Positions 1 through 6,084 of a stretch of DNA of 28,957 bases are shown here, one piece after another. Made by a program: the position numbers and the translations under genes. Below the pieces are notes generated by a model, which worked only from the letters and a program-made list of their open reading frames with translations, was not told the origin of the DNA and did not search any database. The stretch spans positions 1-28,957 of the forward strand of contig CAZWLQ010000010.1 in NCBI GenBank assembly GCA_964634615.1, written 5' to 3'. Numbering within the stretch: position 1 is the stretch's first letter; the number at the start of each line of letters is the position of its first letter. The DNA is from EsbW-18 sp964634615 (GTDB taxonomy: Bacteria > Patescibacteriota > Minisyncoccia > Phycocordibacterales > EsbW-18).

Positions 1-57
1 CTTTTCAGAAAGAGTTTCGAATGAGTCTGGAATTATTACCGGAACAACATCTATCAT
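1..57 (-). CDS. rpe: probable ribulose-phosphate 3-epimerase, N-terminal fragment (truncated by window edge)
   Basis: Only the first 19 codons are visible, reading MIDVVPVIIPDSFETLSEK; the gene continues beyond base 1. The start codon overlaps the rpiB stop as ATGA, the arrangement of translationally coupled operon genes. A hydrophobic first strand of the form I-x-P-[AV]-I-[IL]-x-x-[SD]-[FL] is typical of the N-terminus of ribulose-phosphate 3-epimerase, which interconverts ribulose 5-phosphate and xylulose 5-phosphate. Following rpiB and gap, an epimerase completes a sensible pentose-phosphate group. With so few residues the identification rests on context as much as on sequence, and another TIM-barrel enzyme cannot be excluded. 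Confidence 0.55.
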   Translation of the reverse strand, partial: MIDVVPVIIPDSFETLSEK

Positions 58-494
58 ATGTCTAATTTTTTGATGCGGCGGATATGACGTTCATCACCAG
101 AGAATTCCGTTGCGAGCCACAGTGTCACAATATCTTTTGCTTCTTCGAAATCAATGAACCGAGCTCCGAGCGAAAGCGTGTTTGCATCGTTGTGCTCACG
201 GGAAAGCCGCACGATGTCCTCATCCCCTCCATAGAAAACGGCTGCCCGAACGCCGTGGATTCGGTTTGCGGCGATGGCTTCTCCCTGACCTGAAGCGCCC
301 ATCACGATTGCGCGGTCAACTTCGTCATTTGCGACCGCACGAACTGCTGGGACAATAAAATCCGGATAGTCATCGAGTTCGCTGTAGTTCTCAGCACCAT
401 AGTCAAAGACTGTGTGTCCTTCTGCTTCAAGGAATTTTTTTAAGTCCTCCTTGAGCGTAAACCCTGCATGATCTGCGGCGAGTGCGATTTTCAT
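54..494 (-). CDS. rpiB: ribose-5-phosphate isomerase B
   Basis: This 146-residue cytoplasmic protein matches the length and motifs of RpiB, which interconverts ribose 5-phosphate and ribulose 5-phosphate in the non-oxidative pentose phosphate pathway. The N-terminus MKIALAADHAGF carries the Asp8-His9 pair, and the C-terminal half has the typical HNDANTLSLGAR stretch. Instead of the catalytic Cys in the CGTG loop of E. coli RpiB, this protein has GASGQGE (residues 66-72). That resembles the mycobacterial type, in which a glutamate acts as base, so Glu72 is the inferred base. The ATG at 494 was chosen because the family begins exactly there; an in-frame extension to 611 would only read through the upstream gene. 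The start overlaps the upstream stop by ATGA and the stop overlaps the next start the same way. No Shine-Dalgarno sequence is visible. Confidence 0.93.
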   Translation of the reverse strand: MKIALAADHAGFTLKEDLKKFLEAEGHTVFDYGAENYSELDDYPDFIVPAVRAVANDEVDRAIVMGASGQGEAIAANRIHGVRAAVFYGGDEDIVRLSREHNDANTLSLGARFIDFEEAKDIVTLWLATEFSGDERHIRRIKKLDI

Positions 495-862
495 AATTGT
501 GCCCATTGTACAATATCGTCGATATCTTTTGACGACGTCGGATAAAAGATTGGCAAGTTTAGCTCTTTTGCAATTTTTACTTCGTTGCTCGCTCCCCATG
601 ATTTTTCCCAACCAGGGATTGCGAGAACAGCATCTGAAGAGCGCCTTAAGAAATCGAGGTCAAGATCGTAGTAGAACGTTTCCGGCGCAGTACTCCCTTT
701 TTCACTATGCCATGAGGTGTGTGTATGGGCACAGAAAAAACCAACTCCCTTATTAGCAAGCGCAATTTGATACTCCTCTGCTGTTTTTATGTTCTTATCA
801 ATATAATCACGACTCCCGTCGCCTCCGGTAGTAAGTGGGCCGCAGATAAAAACAATCTTCAT
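491..862 (-). CDS. DUF4406 / nucleoside 2-deoxyribosyltransferase-like small protein
   Basis: This 123-residue protein begins with a Rossmann-like strand and glycine-rich turn (MKIVFICGPLTTGGDG) and contains a DLDFLRRSSDAVLAIPGWEKSWGA segment followed by a GASNEVKIAKELNLPIFY-type helix and strand. This layout is typical of the DUF4406 and nucleoside 2-deoxyribosyltransferase-like fold: a nucleotide-binding core with the 'x-x-W-x-x-S-x-G-A-x-x-E' motif, where the Glu of GASNE is the likely catalytic-type residue. The true substrate is not known. It starts 3 nt after the gap stop and overlaps rpiB by 4 nt, so it is part of the gap-rpiB-rpe operon. It may act on a ribose or deoxyribose nucleotide or simply be co-transcribed. 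Family assignment is fairly sure; function is not. Confidence 0.75.
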   Translation of the reverse strand: MKIVFICGPLTTGGDGSRDYIDKNIKTAEEYQIALANKGVGFFCAHTHTSWHSEKGSTAPETFYYDLDLDFLRRSSDAVLAIPGWEKSWGASNEVKIAKELNLPIFYPTSSKDIDDIVQWAQL

Positions 863-865
863 AGG

Positions 866-1879
866 TTAGATATTCTGAGCGAGCTTGCGAACGTGATCGA
901 CGAGCGTTGCGGTGTACCCCATCTCGTTGTCATACCACGCGAGCACCTTCACGAGGTTGCCGTCAACCACGCGCGTCATTGAGGTGTCAACAATCGAACC
1001 GTAGAGTTCTCCGACGATGTCTGACGAAACCAATTGCTCATCACTCACCTTAAGAACGCCCTGCCAGCGAGCATCTTTTGCTGCTTTGCGAAGAATGTCA
1101 TTCACCTCCTCTGCTGTGGTGTTTCGTTTTGCAATGAAGGTCACATCCGCAATCGAGCCGACAATCACTGGCACACGAAGCGAGATGCCATCGAACTTTC
1201 CTTCAAGATCTGTAATCGCTTTAGTGACCGCAATCGCAGCGCCGGTTGATGTGGGAACGATATTGTGTGCAGCAGCGCGACCTTCGCGCCAATCTTTTTT
1301 TGGACCATCCTGCAGACTCTGCGACTGCGTGTATCCGTGTGTTGTGTTTAAGAGTGCTTTTTCGATGCCGATTGCTTCATGCAAGACCTGAATCACAGGG
1401 GAAGCCGCGTTTGTCGTGCACGATGCGTTTGAGGTGATGTCACAGGTCTTCAGCTTCTCTTCATTCACACCCATCAATACCGTCGCGCTTTCAATTCCTG
1501 CTGCTTCGCCATGTATAGGAGCGGTGATAACAACTTTCTTTGCGCCCGCATCGATGTGCTTCTTTGCATCGGCGACATCAGTAAAGAAACCTGACGATTC
1601 GACAACAACATCAACATCCAATTTTTTCCACGGTAGAGTGCTTGGATCTTTTTCTTGAAAAACCGCAATGTCTTTTCCATTCACCGTGAGTTTTCCATCC
1701 CCCGCTTCAACATCCAAATCGCTTTTGCCGTATGCACTGTCGTATTTCAAAAGATACGCAAGGTTGTGTAGGTCGCCCAAGTCATTCACCGCGACGATGT
1801 CGAGTTCAGGATATTTAAGTGCAAGTTTCAGAAATGCGCGGCCGATTCGTCCAAAACCATTGATAGCGATGCGGGACAT
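866..1879 (-). CDS. gap: glyceraldehyde-3-phosphate dehydrogenase, type I
   Basis: This 337-residue protein is a full-length phosphorylating GAPDH, converting glyceraldehyde 3-phosphate, phosphate and NAD(P)+ to 1,3-bisphosphoglycerate in glycolysis. The Rossmann start INGFGRIGR is at residues 6-14 and an acidic residue follows strand 2 (VND, about residue 33), which favours NAD. The active site NASCTTN is at 151-157 with Cys154 as nucleophile, followed by TTHGYT with the activating His and by the substrate-phosphate region TSTGAA. The C-terminus has the usual WYDNEMGY. The ATG at 1879 gives the canonical N-terminus. There is no Shine-Dalgarno sequence, but an extended -10 (TGGTATAAT) lies 50 nt upstream. 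It is the first gene of the gap-DUF4406-rpiB-rpe operon. Confidence 0.98.
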   Translation of the reverse strand: MSRIAINGFGRIGRAFLKLALKYPELDIVAVNDLGDLHNLAYLLKYDSAYGKSDLDVEAGDGKLTVNGKDIAVFQEKDPSTLPWKKLDVDVVVESSGFFTDVADAKKHIDAGAKKVVITAPIHGEAAGIESATVLMGVNEEKLKTCDITSNASCTTNAASPVIQVLHEAIGIEKALLNTTHGYTQSQSLQDGPKKDWREGRAAAHNIVPTSTGAAIAVTKAITDLEGKFDGISLRVPVIVGSIADVTFIAKRNTTAEEVNDILRKAAKDARWQGVLKVSDEQLVSSDIVGELYGSIVDTSMTRVVDGNLVKVLAWYDNEMGYTATLVDHVRKLAQNI

Positions 1880-1928
1880 GGAATAGAAAATTAGGGTGTA
1901 GGGTTGAGCAACTCCGGGTAATGCGGAA

Positions 1929-1937
1929 ATTATACCA
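1929..1937 (-). promoter_or_regulatory. extended -10 promoter of the gap operon
   Basis: The minus strand reads TGGTATAAT, a perfect -10 hexamer with an upstream TG extension. No -35 box is recognisable because the upstream position is occupied by the terminator hairpin of the neighbouring gene. Transcription would start near 1922, giving a leader of about 43 nt. Confidence 0.65.
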
Positions 1938-1940
1938 TGT

Positions 1941-1974
1941 GAAAAGCCGCCTCCCCGTGAAGGGTCGGCGGCTT
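1941..1974 (-). terminator. intrinsic terminator of the 1984-2487 gene
   Basis: AAGCCGCC (1967-1974 complement) pairs with GGCGGCTT (1944-1951 complement), an 8-bp stem read on the minus strand, followed by a short TTTT tract. It begins 10 nt after the stop codon of the 167-residue secreted protein and separates it from the gap promoter. Confidence 0.75.
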
Positions 1975-1983
1975 AGTTCGTGG

Positions 1984-2487
1984 CTAGTCGTCGTAGATGC
2001 CACGTACGTAGAGCCGGTTCGTCATGTATCCCCTTGCCGGCGCAAGATACTTAACCCTGCTTCCGGTGGGAATTCCACGCAGCTGTAGACGGAAGTCGCC
2101 CCCCGCCAAAGGAGACAGGACCACCTGCAAGGTAAATGCTCTCATCTCATTCTCACCGATGCAGAAGTGCGTTGGAGAATCGTCGCAGGAAGATCCTCCG
2201 AGAACGGAGAGGGTCGATGGCGTATCCTCGAAACACGGGAACCGAATCGGCAGGTTGGGGTCCAAAAAGACAAAATCCTCCCCGCAATCGAATCCGTCTT
2301 TGTAGATCCGGCTGTTTCCTCCTTCTGACCGAGCGAGGAAACGGATTTCGAATTGTGCTACCGTGCCGTCTTCGTCGGCCAAAAGCATCGCCTGTCCAGA
2401 GACTGGGGTGATGACGAGGAGCGGCTCTTCCGCCAACACCGGAGATGAGACTGCGAGGAGTAGGGTTGCCCAATGGGCGATTTTCAT
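1984..2487 (-). CDS. small secreted protein of unknown family (paralogue A)
   Basis: I do not recognise a named family. The 167-residue product has a clear Sec signal peptide (MKIAHWATLLLAVSSPVLA, cleavage expected after VLA), so it is probably exported. The mature part contains FEIRFLARSEGG (about 45-57), a Cys-containing middle, the motif SSCDDSPTHFCIGE, and a C-terminus ending RLYVRGIYDD. These features align with the adjacent protein at 2675-3226 (FSILFTARAEGG; SSCDTPWQFCVGDGE; NSVFIHHEDFD), so the two are tandem paralogues. The paired cysteines in the shared SSCD...FC[IV]G motif could form a disulfide. The gene has a GGAGGA site 6 nt before ATG, its own -35/-10 promoter and its own terminator. 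It is visibly richer in G+C than its neighbours. Function is unknown. Confidence 0.8.
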   Translation of the reverse strand: MKIAHWATLLLAVSSPVLAEEPLLVITPVSGQAMLLADEDGTVAQFEIRFLARSEGGNSRIYKDGFDCGEDFVFLDPNLPIRFPCFEDTPSTLSVLGGSSCDDSPTHFCIGENEMRAFTLQVVLSPLAGGDFRLQLRGIPTGSRVKYLAPARGYMTNRLYVRGIYDD

Positions 2488-2493
2488 TACGAA

Positions 2494-2499
2494 TCCTCC
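2494..2499 (-). promoter_or_regulatory. strong Shine-Dalgarno site of paralogue A
   Basis: GGAGGA lies 6 nt upstream of the ATG at 2487. It is notable because other genes in the window lack such a site, apart from the sister paralogue. Confidence 0.85.
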
Positions 2500-2544
2500 A
2501 AGACGTTGGTGTCGCGTAGTTGCGACGGTGTACCTCTGGCTATT

Positions 2545-2573
2545 GCTATATCAGTACCACTCTGTATCGTCAA
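2545..2573 (-). promoter_or_regulatory. sigma-70-type promoter of paralogue A
   Basis: The minus strand has TTGACG (2568-2573), a 17-bp spacer and TATAGC (2545-2550), about 57 nt upstream of the start codon. Spacing and hexamers fit a housekeeping promoter. Confidence 0.6.
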
Positions 2574-2612
2574 CTGCTGCTTTGTTCGTGCAAACGAAGA
2601 AGTGCTAATTAT

Positions 2613-2643
2613 GAAAAAGAGCCACCATCCTTTCGGAGGTGGC
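2613..2643 (-). terminator. intrinsic terminator of paralogue B
   Basis: GCCACC (2638-2643 complement) and GGTGGC (2621-2626 complement) form a stem, extended by CC/GG around a short loop, followed on the minus strand by TCTTTTTC. It lies about 30 nt after the stop of the 2675-3226 gene. A second GC-rich imperfect hairpin (2652-2672) sits between the stop and this terminator. Confidence 0.8.
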
Positions 2644-2674
2644 CCTGTGGTGCCGGCGCCCGAAGGCGCGGCAG

Positions 2675-3226
2675 CTAGTCGAAGTCTTCATGGTGAATGA
2701 AGACCGAGTTGGTGGCGAAGGTGCGGATGTTCGGTTCGTACTTCACCTTGCCAACGACATCAAGCCGGCGCAGGCGGATCCCAAAGTAGGAGGACTCCTG
2801 CGGATACTCGAGCGTCACTCCGATGGCGAATATCCTCGCTTCTCCGTCCCCGACGCAAAACTGCCACGGCGTGTCACACGAGGATGGCGGAGTCGCGTCG
2901 AAGGTGGGCGACGCCGAAACCAGAAACTGGTACGGGTTGACCCGATCCTGATTCCTCATGATGAGGAAGTTGGTCTCGCGACGCATCGCCTTGGGAATGT
3001 ACTTCCGCCCCCCTTCCGCCCTCGCGGTGAAAAGGATGCTGAAGTCACCGCGAGCCTCGTTGCCGCCCACAGGCGACTCCGCATCATCACTGATGAACGT
3101 CACGACGAGTCGTGGCTCCTTCGCGAAACACTTCCCCGTCGACTCCTCGGCCTTCGAGGCCGATACGATGAGAAGCGCGCCGACGGTGGCGAAGAGGATC
3201 AACAAGTTGCGGGTACGACTCTTCAT
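2675..3226 (-). CDS. small secreted protein of unknown family (paralogue B)
   Basis: This 183-residue protein carries a signal peptide (basic MKSRTRN, then a hydrophobic core, with cleavage expected after SKA near residue 26). It is a diverged paralogue of the downstream 167-residue protein. Both share a PxLV[IV]T strand, an F-x-I-x-F-x-AR-x-EGG segment, the cysteine motif SSCD...FC[IV]G and a similar C-terminal beta-rich half (FGIRLRRLDVVGKVKYEP here, FRLQLRGIPTGSRVKYLAP there). No known domain is recognised. GGAGGAGG lies 6 nt before ATG, and a TTGACA-N16-TATCTT promoter and a terminator bracket the gene, so it is monocistronic. The sequence is strikingly GC-rich relative to gap and gatB, which raises the possibility of acquisition by transfer. 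Its complementary strand is also open, a by-product of the high G+C. Confidence 0.82.
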   Translation of the reverse strand: MKSRTRNLLILFATVGALLIVSASKAEESTGKCFAKEPRLVVTFISDDAESPVGGNEARGDFSILFTARAEGGRKYIPKAMRRETNFLIMRNQDRVNPYQFLVSASPTFDATPPSSCDTPWQFCVGDGEARIFAIGVTLEYPQESSYFGIRLRRLDVVGKVKYEPNIRTFATNSVFIHHEDFD

Positions 3227-3232
3227 GACGGG

Positions 3233-3240
3233 CCTCCTCC
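3233..3240 (-). promoter_or_regulatory. strong Shine-Dalgarno site of paralogue B
   Basis: GGAGGAGG lies 6 nt upstream of the ATG at 3226, near-ideal complementarity to a canonical 16S rRNA tail. Confidence 0.88.
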
Positions 3241-3290
3241 GAATATTTCAAAAAGGACAGCTGGATTGCCGCCTTGAACGTCCGCTATTG

Positions 3291-3318
3291 AAGATAGCAC
3301 AAAATACTATTTTGTCAA
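3291..3318 (-). promoter_or_regulatory. sigma-70-type promoter of paralogue B
   Basis: A perfect TTGACA (3313-3318) is followed after 16 bp by TATCTT (3291-3296) on the minus strand, about 65 nt upstream of the start codon. The -35 box is directly abutted by the 30-bp palindrome at 3320-3349. Confidence 0.6.
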
Positions 3319-3319
3319 T

Positions 3320-3349
3320 TAGTTGCTAATTCGCGCGAATTAGCAACTA
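3320..3349. repeat. perfect 30-bp palindrome between gatB and paralogue B
   Basis: Two 15-bp arms (TAGTTGCTAATTCGC and its exact complement) meet without a spacer. It lies 4 nt after the gatB stop codon and 1 nt before the -35 box of the next gene. As RNA it would form a hairpin that could end gatB transcription, but no T-tract follows. As DNA it could be an operator for the adjacent promoter. Confidence 0.8.
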
Positions 3350-3353
3350 TGGC

Positions 3354-4769
3354 TTATTGTTTGAGTTCTTCCCGAATCAACTCACCCAAGACCTTTGGAT
3401 TCGCAGAACCCTTTGAGAGCTTCATTCCCTGCCCTACCAAAAATTGGAGGAGGTTTTCTTTACCACCTTTGATATCAGCAACCACTTTCGGGTTCTCATT
3501 GATGATTTGCGCAACGATTGCCCGAATCGCTTCAATATCATTTTCTTGAATCACGCCCAAACGTTTTGCGATTTCTTCCGGCTCACCGCCTTCAGTAACC
3601 ATAACCGCAAGGACATCTTTGGCACCGCGTGAGGAAAGCGTTCCGTCCGCTGTCATGCGAATCAGCTTCGCGAAGATTTCGGGAGTTGCTTTGTTTGTCG
3701 AAAAATCCGACAGAAGGCCGACAAGATCAGCGGCAATGTAGTTTCCGGCCGATTTGATGAGTGCCTCGTCTTTAAGCTCCTGGGACACCGCATCAAAGTA
3801 TGTTCCGACAGAAAAATCAGAGACAAAGAGTTCAACTTGGTCTTTATTTAATCCGAGTGCTCCGAGGCGCTCCCGTTTTTGTGAAGGCAACTCCGGAAGT
3901 GTGTCGCGTAGTCGTTCAACACTCCATTCAGGAATGTCGGAGATTTTCATCTTCGGCAGGTCGGGGTCTGGGAAGTAGCGGTAGTCGTGTGAGGACTCCT
4001 TTTTTCGTTGTGAGAATGTGGCACCTTTTGCGTCATCCCACCCGCGAGTTTCCTGAACAATTTCCTCCCCTGCTTCAAGTGCTGCGGTCTGGCGAACGAT
4101 TTCATATTCAATCGCTTTCTCCGCGGCGCGAAATGAGTTGATGTTCTTAATTTCGGTTTTGGTTCCGAGTGTTCCGTCTTTTGATACTGAAATGTTTACC
4201 TCCACACGCAAGTGTCCCTTTTCCATGTCTGCGTCCGATACACCGAGTGTACGGAGAAGAAGCTGAAGCTCGCGACCAAAATCGCCCGCAGTTTTTGCGT
4301 CGTGAATCACCGGCTCGGTCACCAACTCCATCAACGGCACGCCCGCGCGGTTGAAATCAATCAAAGAGTGTTCACCTTCGTGCTGTGAACGCGCAGTGTC
4401 TTCTTCAAGGTGAATGCGAGTGATCGCAATATCGTTTCCGTTCGCACGAAGCGAGCCGCCTTTCACCAACGGATATGCATATTGGCTGATTTGGTAGCCC
4501 TTTGGAATGTCTGGGTAGAAATAATTTTTGCGGTCAAACTCTGAATAGTCAGCGAGTGTCCCATCAAGCGCAACGCCCACACGAAGCACGTGCTCAACCG
4601 CCTTTCGGTTAATCGTTGGGAGCGTCCCTGGGTGCGCCATGCACACCGGACAGATATTCACGTTCGGCTGCTTTTCATCGGGGTCGTTCTTCGAATCGCA
4701 GAACATCTTTGTCTGCGTTTTCAATTCGACGTGGATTTCGAGTCCAATTGTCGGCGTATAGTCGCTCAT
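3354..4769 (-). CDS. gatB: aspartyl/glutamyl-tRNA amidotransferase subunit B
   Basis: This 471-residue protein matches full-length GatB, the kinase/transamidation subunit of GatCAB, which converts mischarged Glu-tRNA(Gln) or Asp-tRNA(Asn) to Gln-tRNA or Asn-tRNA. The N-terminus has IGLEIHVELKTQTKMFC, followed by NICPVCMAHPGTLP with the zinc-type cysteines, the DxxKGYQISQY segment and LMELVTEP. The C-terminal third is a YqeY-like helical tail (NENPKVVADIKGGKENLLQFLVGQ is followed by GMKLSKGSANP). The ATG at 4769 was chosen because the family starts MSDYTPTIGLEIH; an in-frame TTG at 4790 adds seven unlikely residues. The gene lies 37 nt after obg, probably in one operon. GatA and GatC are not in this window. 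Confidence 0.97.
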   Translation of the reverse strand: MSDYTPTIGLEIHVELKTQTKMFCDSKNDPDEKQPNVNICPVCMAHPGTLPTINRKAVEHVLRVGVALDGTLADYSEFDRKNYFYPDIPKGYQISQYAYPLVKGGSLRANGNDIAITRIHLEEDTARSQHEGEHSLIDFNRAGVPLMELVTEPVIHDAKTAGDFGRELQLLLRTLGVSDADMEKGHLRVEVNISVSKDGTLGTKTEIKNINSFRAAEKAIEYEIVRQTAALEAGEEIVQETRGWDDAKGATFSQRKKESSHDYRYFPDPDLPKMKISDIPEWSVERLRDTLPELPSQKRERLGALGLNKDQVELFVSDFSVGTYFDAVSQELKDEALIKSAGNYIAADLVGLLSDFSTNKATPEIFAKLIRMTADGTLSSRGAKDVLAVMVTEGGEPEEIAKRLGVIQENDIEAIRAIVAQIINENPKVVADIKGGKENLLQFLVGQGMKLSKGSANPKVLGELIREELKQ

Positions 4770-4806
4770 ACAGTCATTATCGCATATCAAATCGTCTTTT
4801 TCGTCT

Positions 4807-5790
4807 TTACAAATCCTTCATTCGCTTGGTCAAAAAGTCGCTTAGTTGTTTGATAGATGCGTCATCATAGACCGAAACCGCAATCATATCTTTTACTGTG
4901 ACGCCGGTTTCTTTGGCAAATTTCTTCATTCGCGCTGTAAGTTCTTCCTGGGGAATCATGTCGGACTTGGTACAAATCACCACTTCGGGCTTTTCCGCGA
5001 GCACTTTGTCGTACGCCGCGAGTTCGTTTCTGATGGTTGCGTATTCATGTGCCATGTTTTCATATTCAAAGGAAACGCAGTGCGCAATCATTTTCGTGCG
5101 CTTCACGTGACGAAGAAATGTATGGCCAAGACCTTTTCCATCTGCCGCGCCTTCAATCAATCCGGGAATGTCCGCAAGAATGTATCCATAGAGAACGCCG
5201 AGCATTGGATTCAATGTTGTGAATGCATAGTCAGCAACCTTTGCATGCGCACCGGTAAGCGCATTCAACAAGCTCGACTTGCCAACGTTTGGCAAACCAA
5301 CCAAACCGATATCAACGACCAATTGGAGTTCGAAATCTAGATGCGCAGACTCTCCTTCTTTTCCAAGCGTGAATTGCGTTGGACTGGTGTTCTTCGAACC
5401 CTTGAAGTGCACGTTGCCGCGACCAGGCACGCCACCAGCTAAAAGCATCGCGCGATCACCTTCTTCGAGCAGTTCAAATTCTTCCCCAGTCTCGCGGTTT
5501 GTGATGACAGTTCCAATGGGCACACTAAAGACCAGGTCTTCTCCGTTTGCTCCTTCTTTGGTGCGACTACCACCGGTACCACCGTTTTTCGCGGCGTACG
5601 ATGTGTGGTGGACATATTGTGAAAGTGCCGTGATGTCACGGATTGCTTCAGCATACACAGCGCCGCCGCGGCCACCGTCGCCACCCGCCGGACCCGAAAG
5701 ATCCTTCCCTTTCAGGTGAAGCCAGCGCATGACACCGTCGCCACCTTTGCCAGCTTTTACTGTGATATGGAGTTCATCAACGAAGGTCAT
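4807..5790 (-). CDS. obg: Obg family GTPase
   Basis: This 327-residue protein is a complete Obg/CgtA GTPase, involved in large-subunit ribosome assembly and stress control. The N-terminal glycine-rich Obg fold (about residues 1-158) contains GPAGGDGGRGG and NGGTGGS. The G domain has G1 GLPNVGKS (165-172), G2 threonines in YAFTTLNP, G3 DIPG (207-210), and a G4 of TKSD (274-277) where NKxD is usual. It ends soon after the G domain, so the optional C-terminal OCT domain is absent. ATG at 5790 gives MTFVDELHITVKAG, the normal Obg start. A -10 hexamer (TATACT) lies only 10 nt upstream, so the message may be nearly leaderless. gatB follows closely. Confidence 0.96.
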   Translation of the reverse strand: MTFVDELHITVKAGKGGDGVMRWLHLKGKDLSGPAGGDGGRGGAVYAEAIRDITALSQYVHHTSYAAKNGGTGGSRTKEGANGEDLVFSVPIGTVITNRETGEEFELLEEGDRAMLLAGGVPGRGNVHFKGSKNTSPTQFTLGKEGESAHLDFELQLVVDIGLVGLPNVGKSSLLNALTGAHAKVADYAFTTLNPMLGVLYGYILADIPGLIEGAADGKGLGHTFLRHVKRTKMIAHCVSFEYENMAHEYATIRNELAAYDKVLAEKPEVVICTKSDMIPQEELTARMKKFAKETGVTVKDMIAVSVYDDASIKQLSDFLTKRMKDL

Positions 5791-5800
5791 AGATTAAGAG

Positions 5801-5806
5801 AGTATA
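5801..5806 (-). promoter_or_regulatory. -10 element of obg with very short leader
   Basis: TATACT on the minus strand ends 10 nt before the obg ATG, so transcription would start within about 4 nt of the start codon. No good -35 box is visible. Confidence 0.45.
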
Positions 5807-5818
5807 GGGGTGAATCAG

Positions 5819-5851
5819 AGAAAAAGAAAACGCCGCGCAGATTTCGCGCGG
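5819..5851 (-). terminator. intrinsic terminator closing the 5.8-6.1 kb non-coding transcript
   Basis: CCGCGC and GCGCGG (5846-5851 and 5833-5838, read on the minus strand) form a 6-bp GC stem around a 7-nt loop, followed by a T-rich run TTTTCTTTTTC. No protein gene ends just upstream of it; the nearest stop codon is over 230 nt away, so it implies an RNA gene or leader. Confidence 0.75.
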
Positions 5852-6066
5852 ACGCCATGGCATTTGAGGAGTTGGACAGCCCCTCTAAAGTTTGGGGATC
5901 CTGACTGTGCACGTGGTCAAGAAGGACCGATTCAGCCGAGGGGACGACTGGGAGGTTCGGCCAAGGACCAACATGCAGAGAGACGGAGGCAAAGACGCGA
6001 CGTCTGAGCAGGAGGAAGTGATACTCCTCCAGAGCCGTCCTCTCCATCGTCCAGAAGAGCTGTCCG
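5826..6066 (-). ncRNA. candidate structured RNA of unknown class
   Basis: This stretch between the MYG1-like gene and obg has no convincing protein gene but shows an RNA gene's layout on the minus strand: an extended -10 (6073-6081), a GC-rich body and an intrinsic terminator (5819-5851). GGACAGCUCUUCUG (6052-6065) pairs with UAGAGGGGCUGUCC (5874-5887) over 14 contiguous pairs. Three of these are G-U wobbles that would be A-C mismatches on the other strand, so the minus strand is the RNA. Inside are GAGAG(g)ACGG pairing with CCGUCUCUC, a GGAGGA/UCCUCC hairpin, AGACG-ucg-CGUCU, GCCGA/UCGGC and GGUC/GACC hairpins. I saw no RNase P, tmRNA or SRP signature. It could be a 6S-like RNA, a new small RNA, or an attenuator leader of obg. 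The ends are estimates. Confidence 0.55.
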
Positions 6067-6072
6067 AGGGGG

Positions 6073-6081
6073 ACTATAACA
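6073..6081 (-). promoter_or_regulatory. extended -10 of the candidate structured RNA
   Basis: TGTTATAGT on the minus strand, just after the stop codon of the MYG1-like gene, would start transcription near 6066, immediately before the 5' arm of the closing helix. No -35 box is evident. Confidence 0.45.
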
Positions 6082-6084
6082 CTC

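Noticed and set aside
2639..3277. Long open frame on the plus strand antisense to paralogue B
   Set aside because: It is an artefact of the high G+C of the opposite gene; the minus frame has a signal peptide, Shine-Dalgarno site, promoter, terminator and a paralogue next door.
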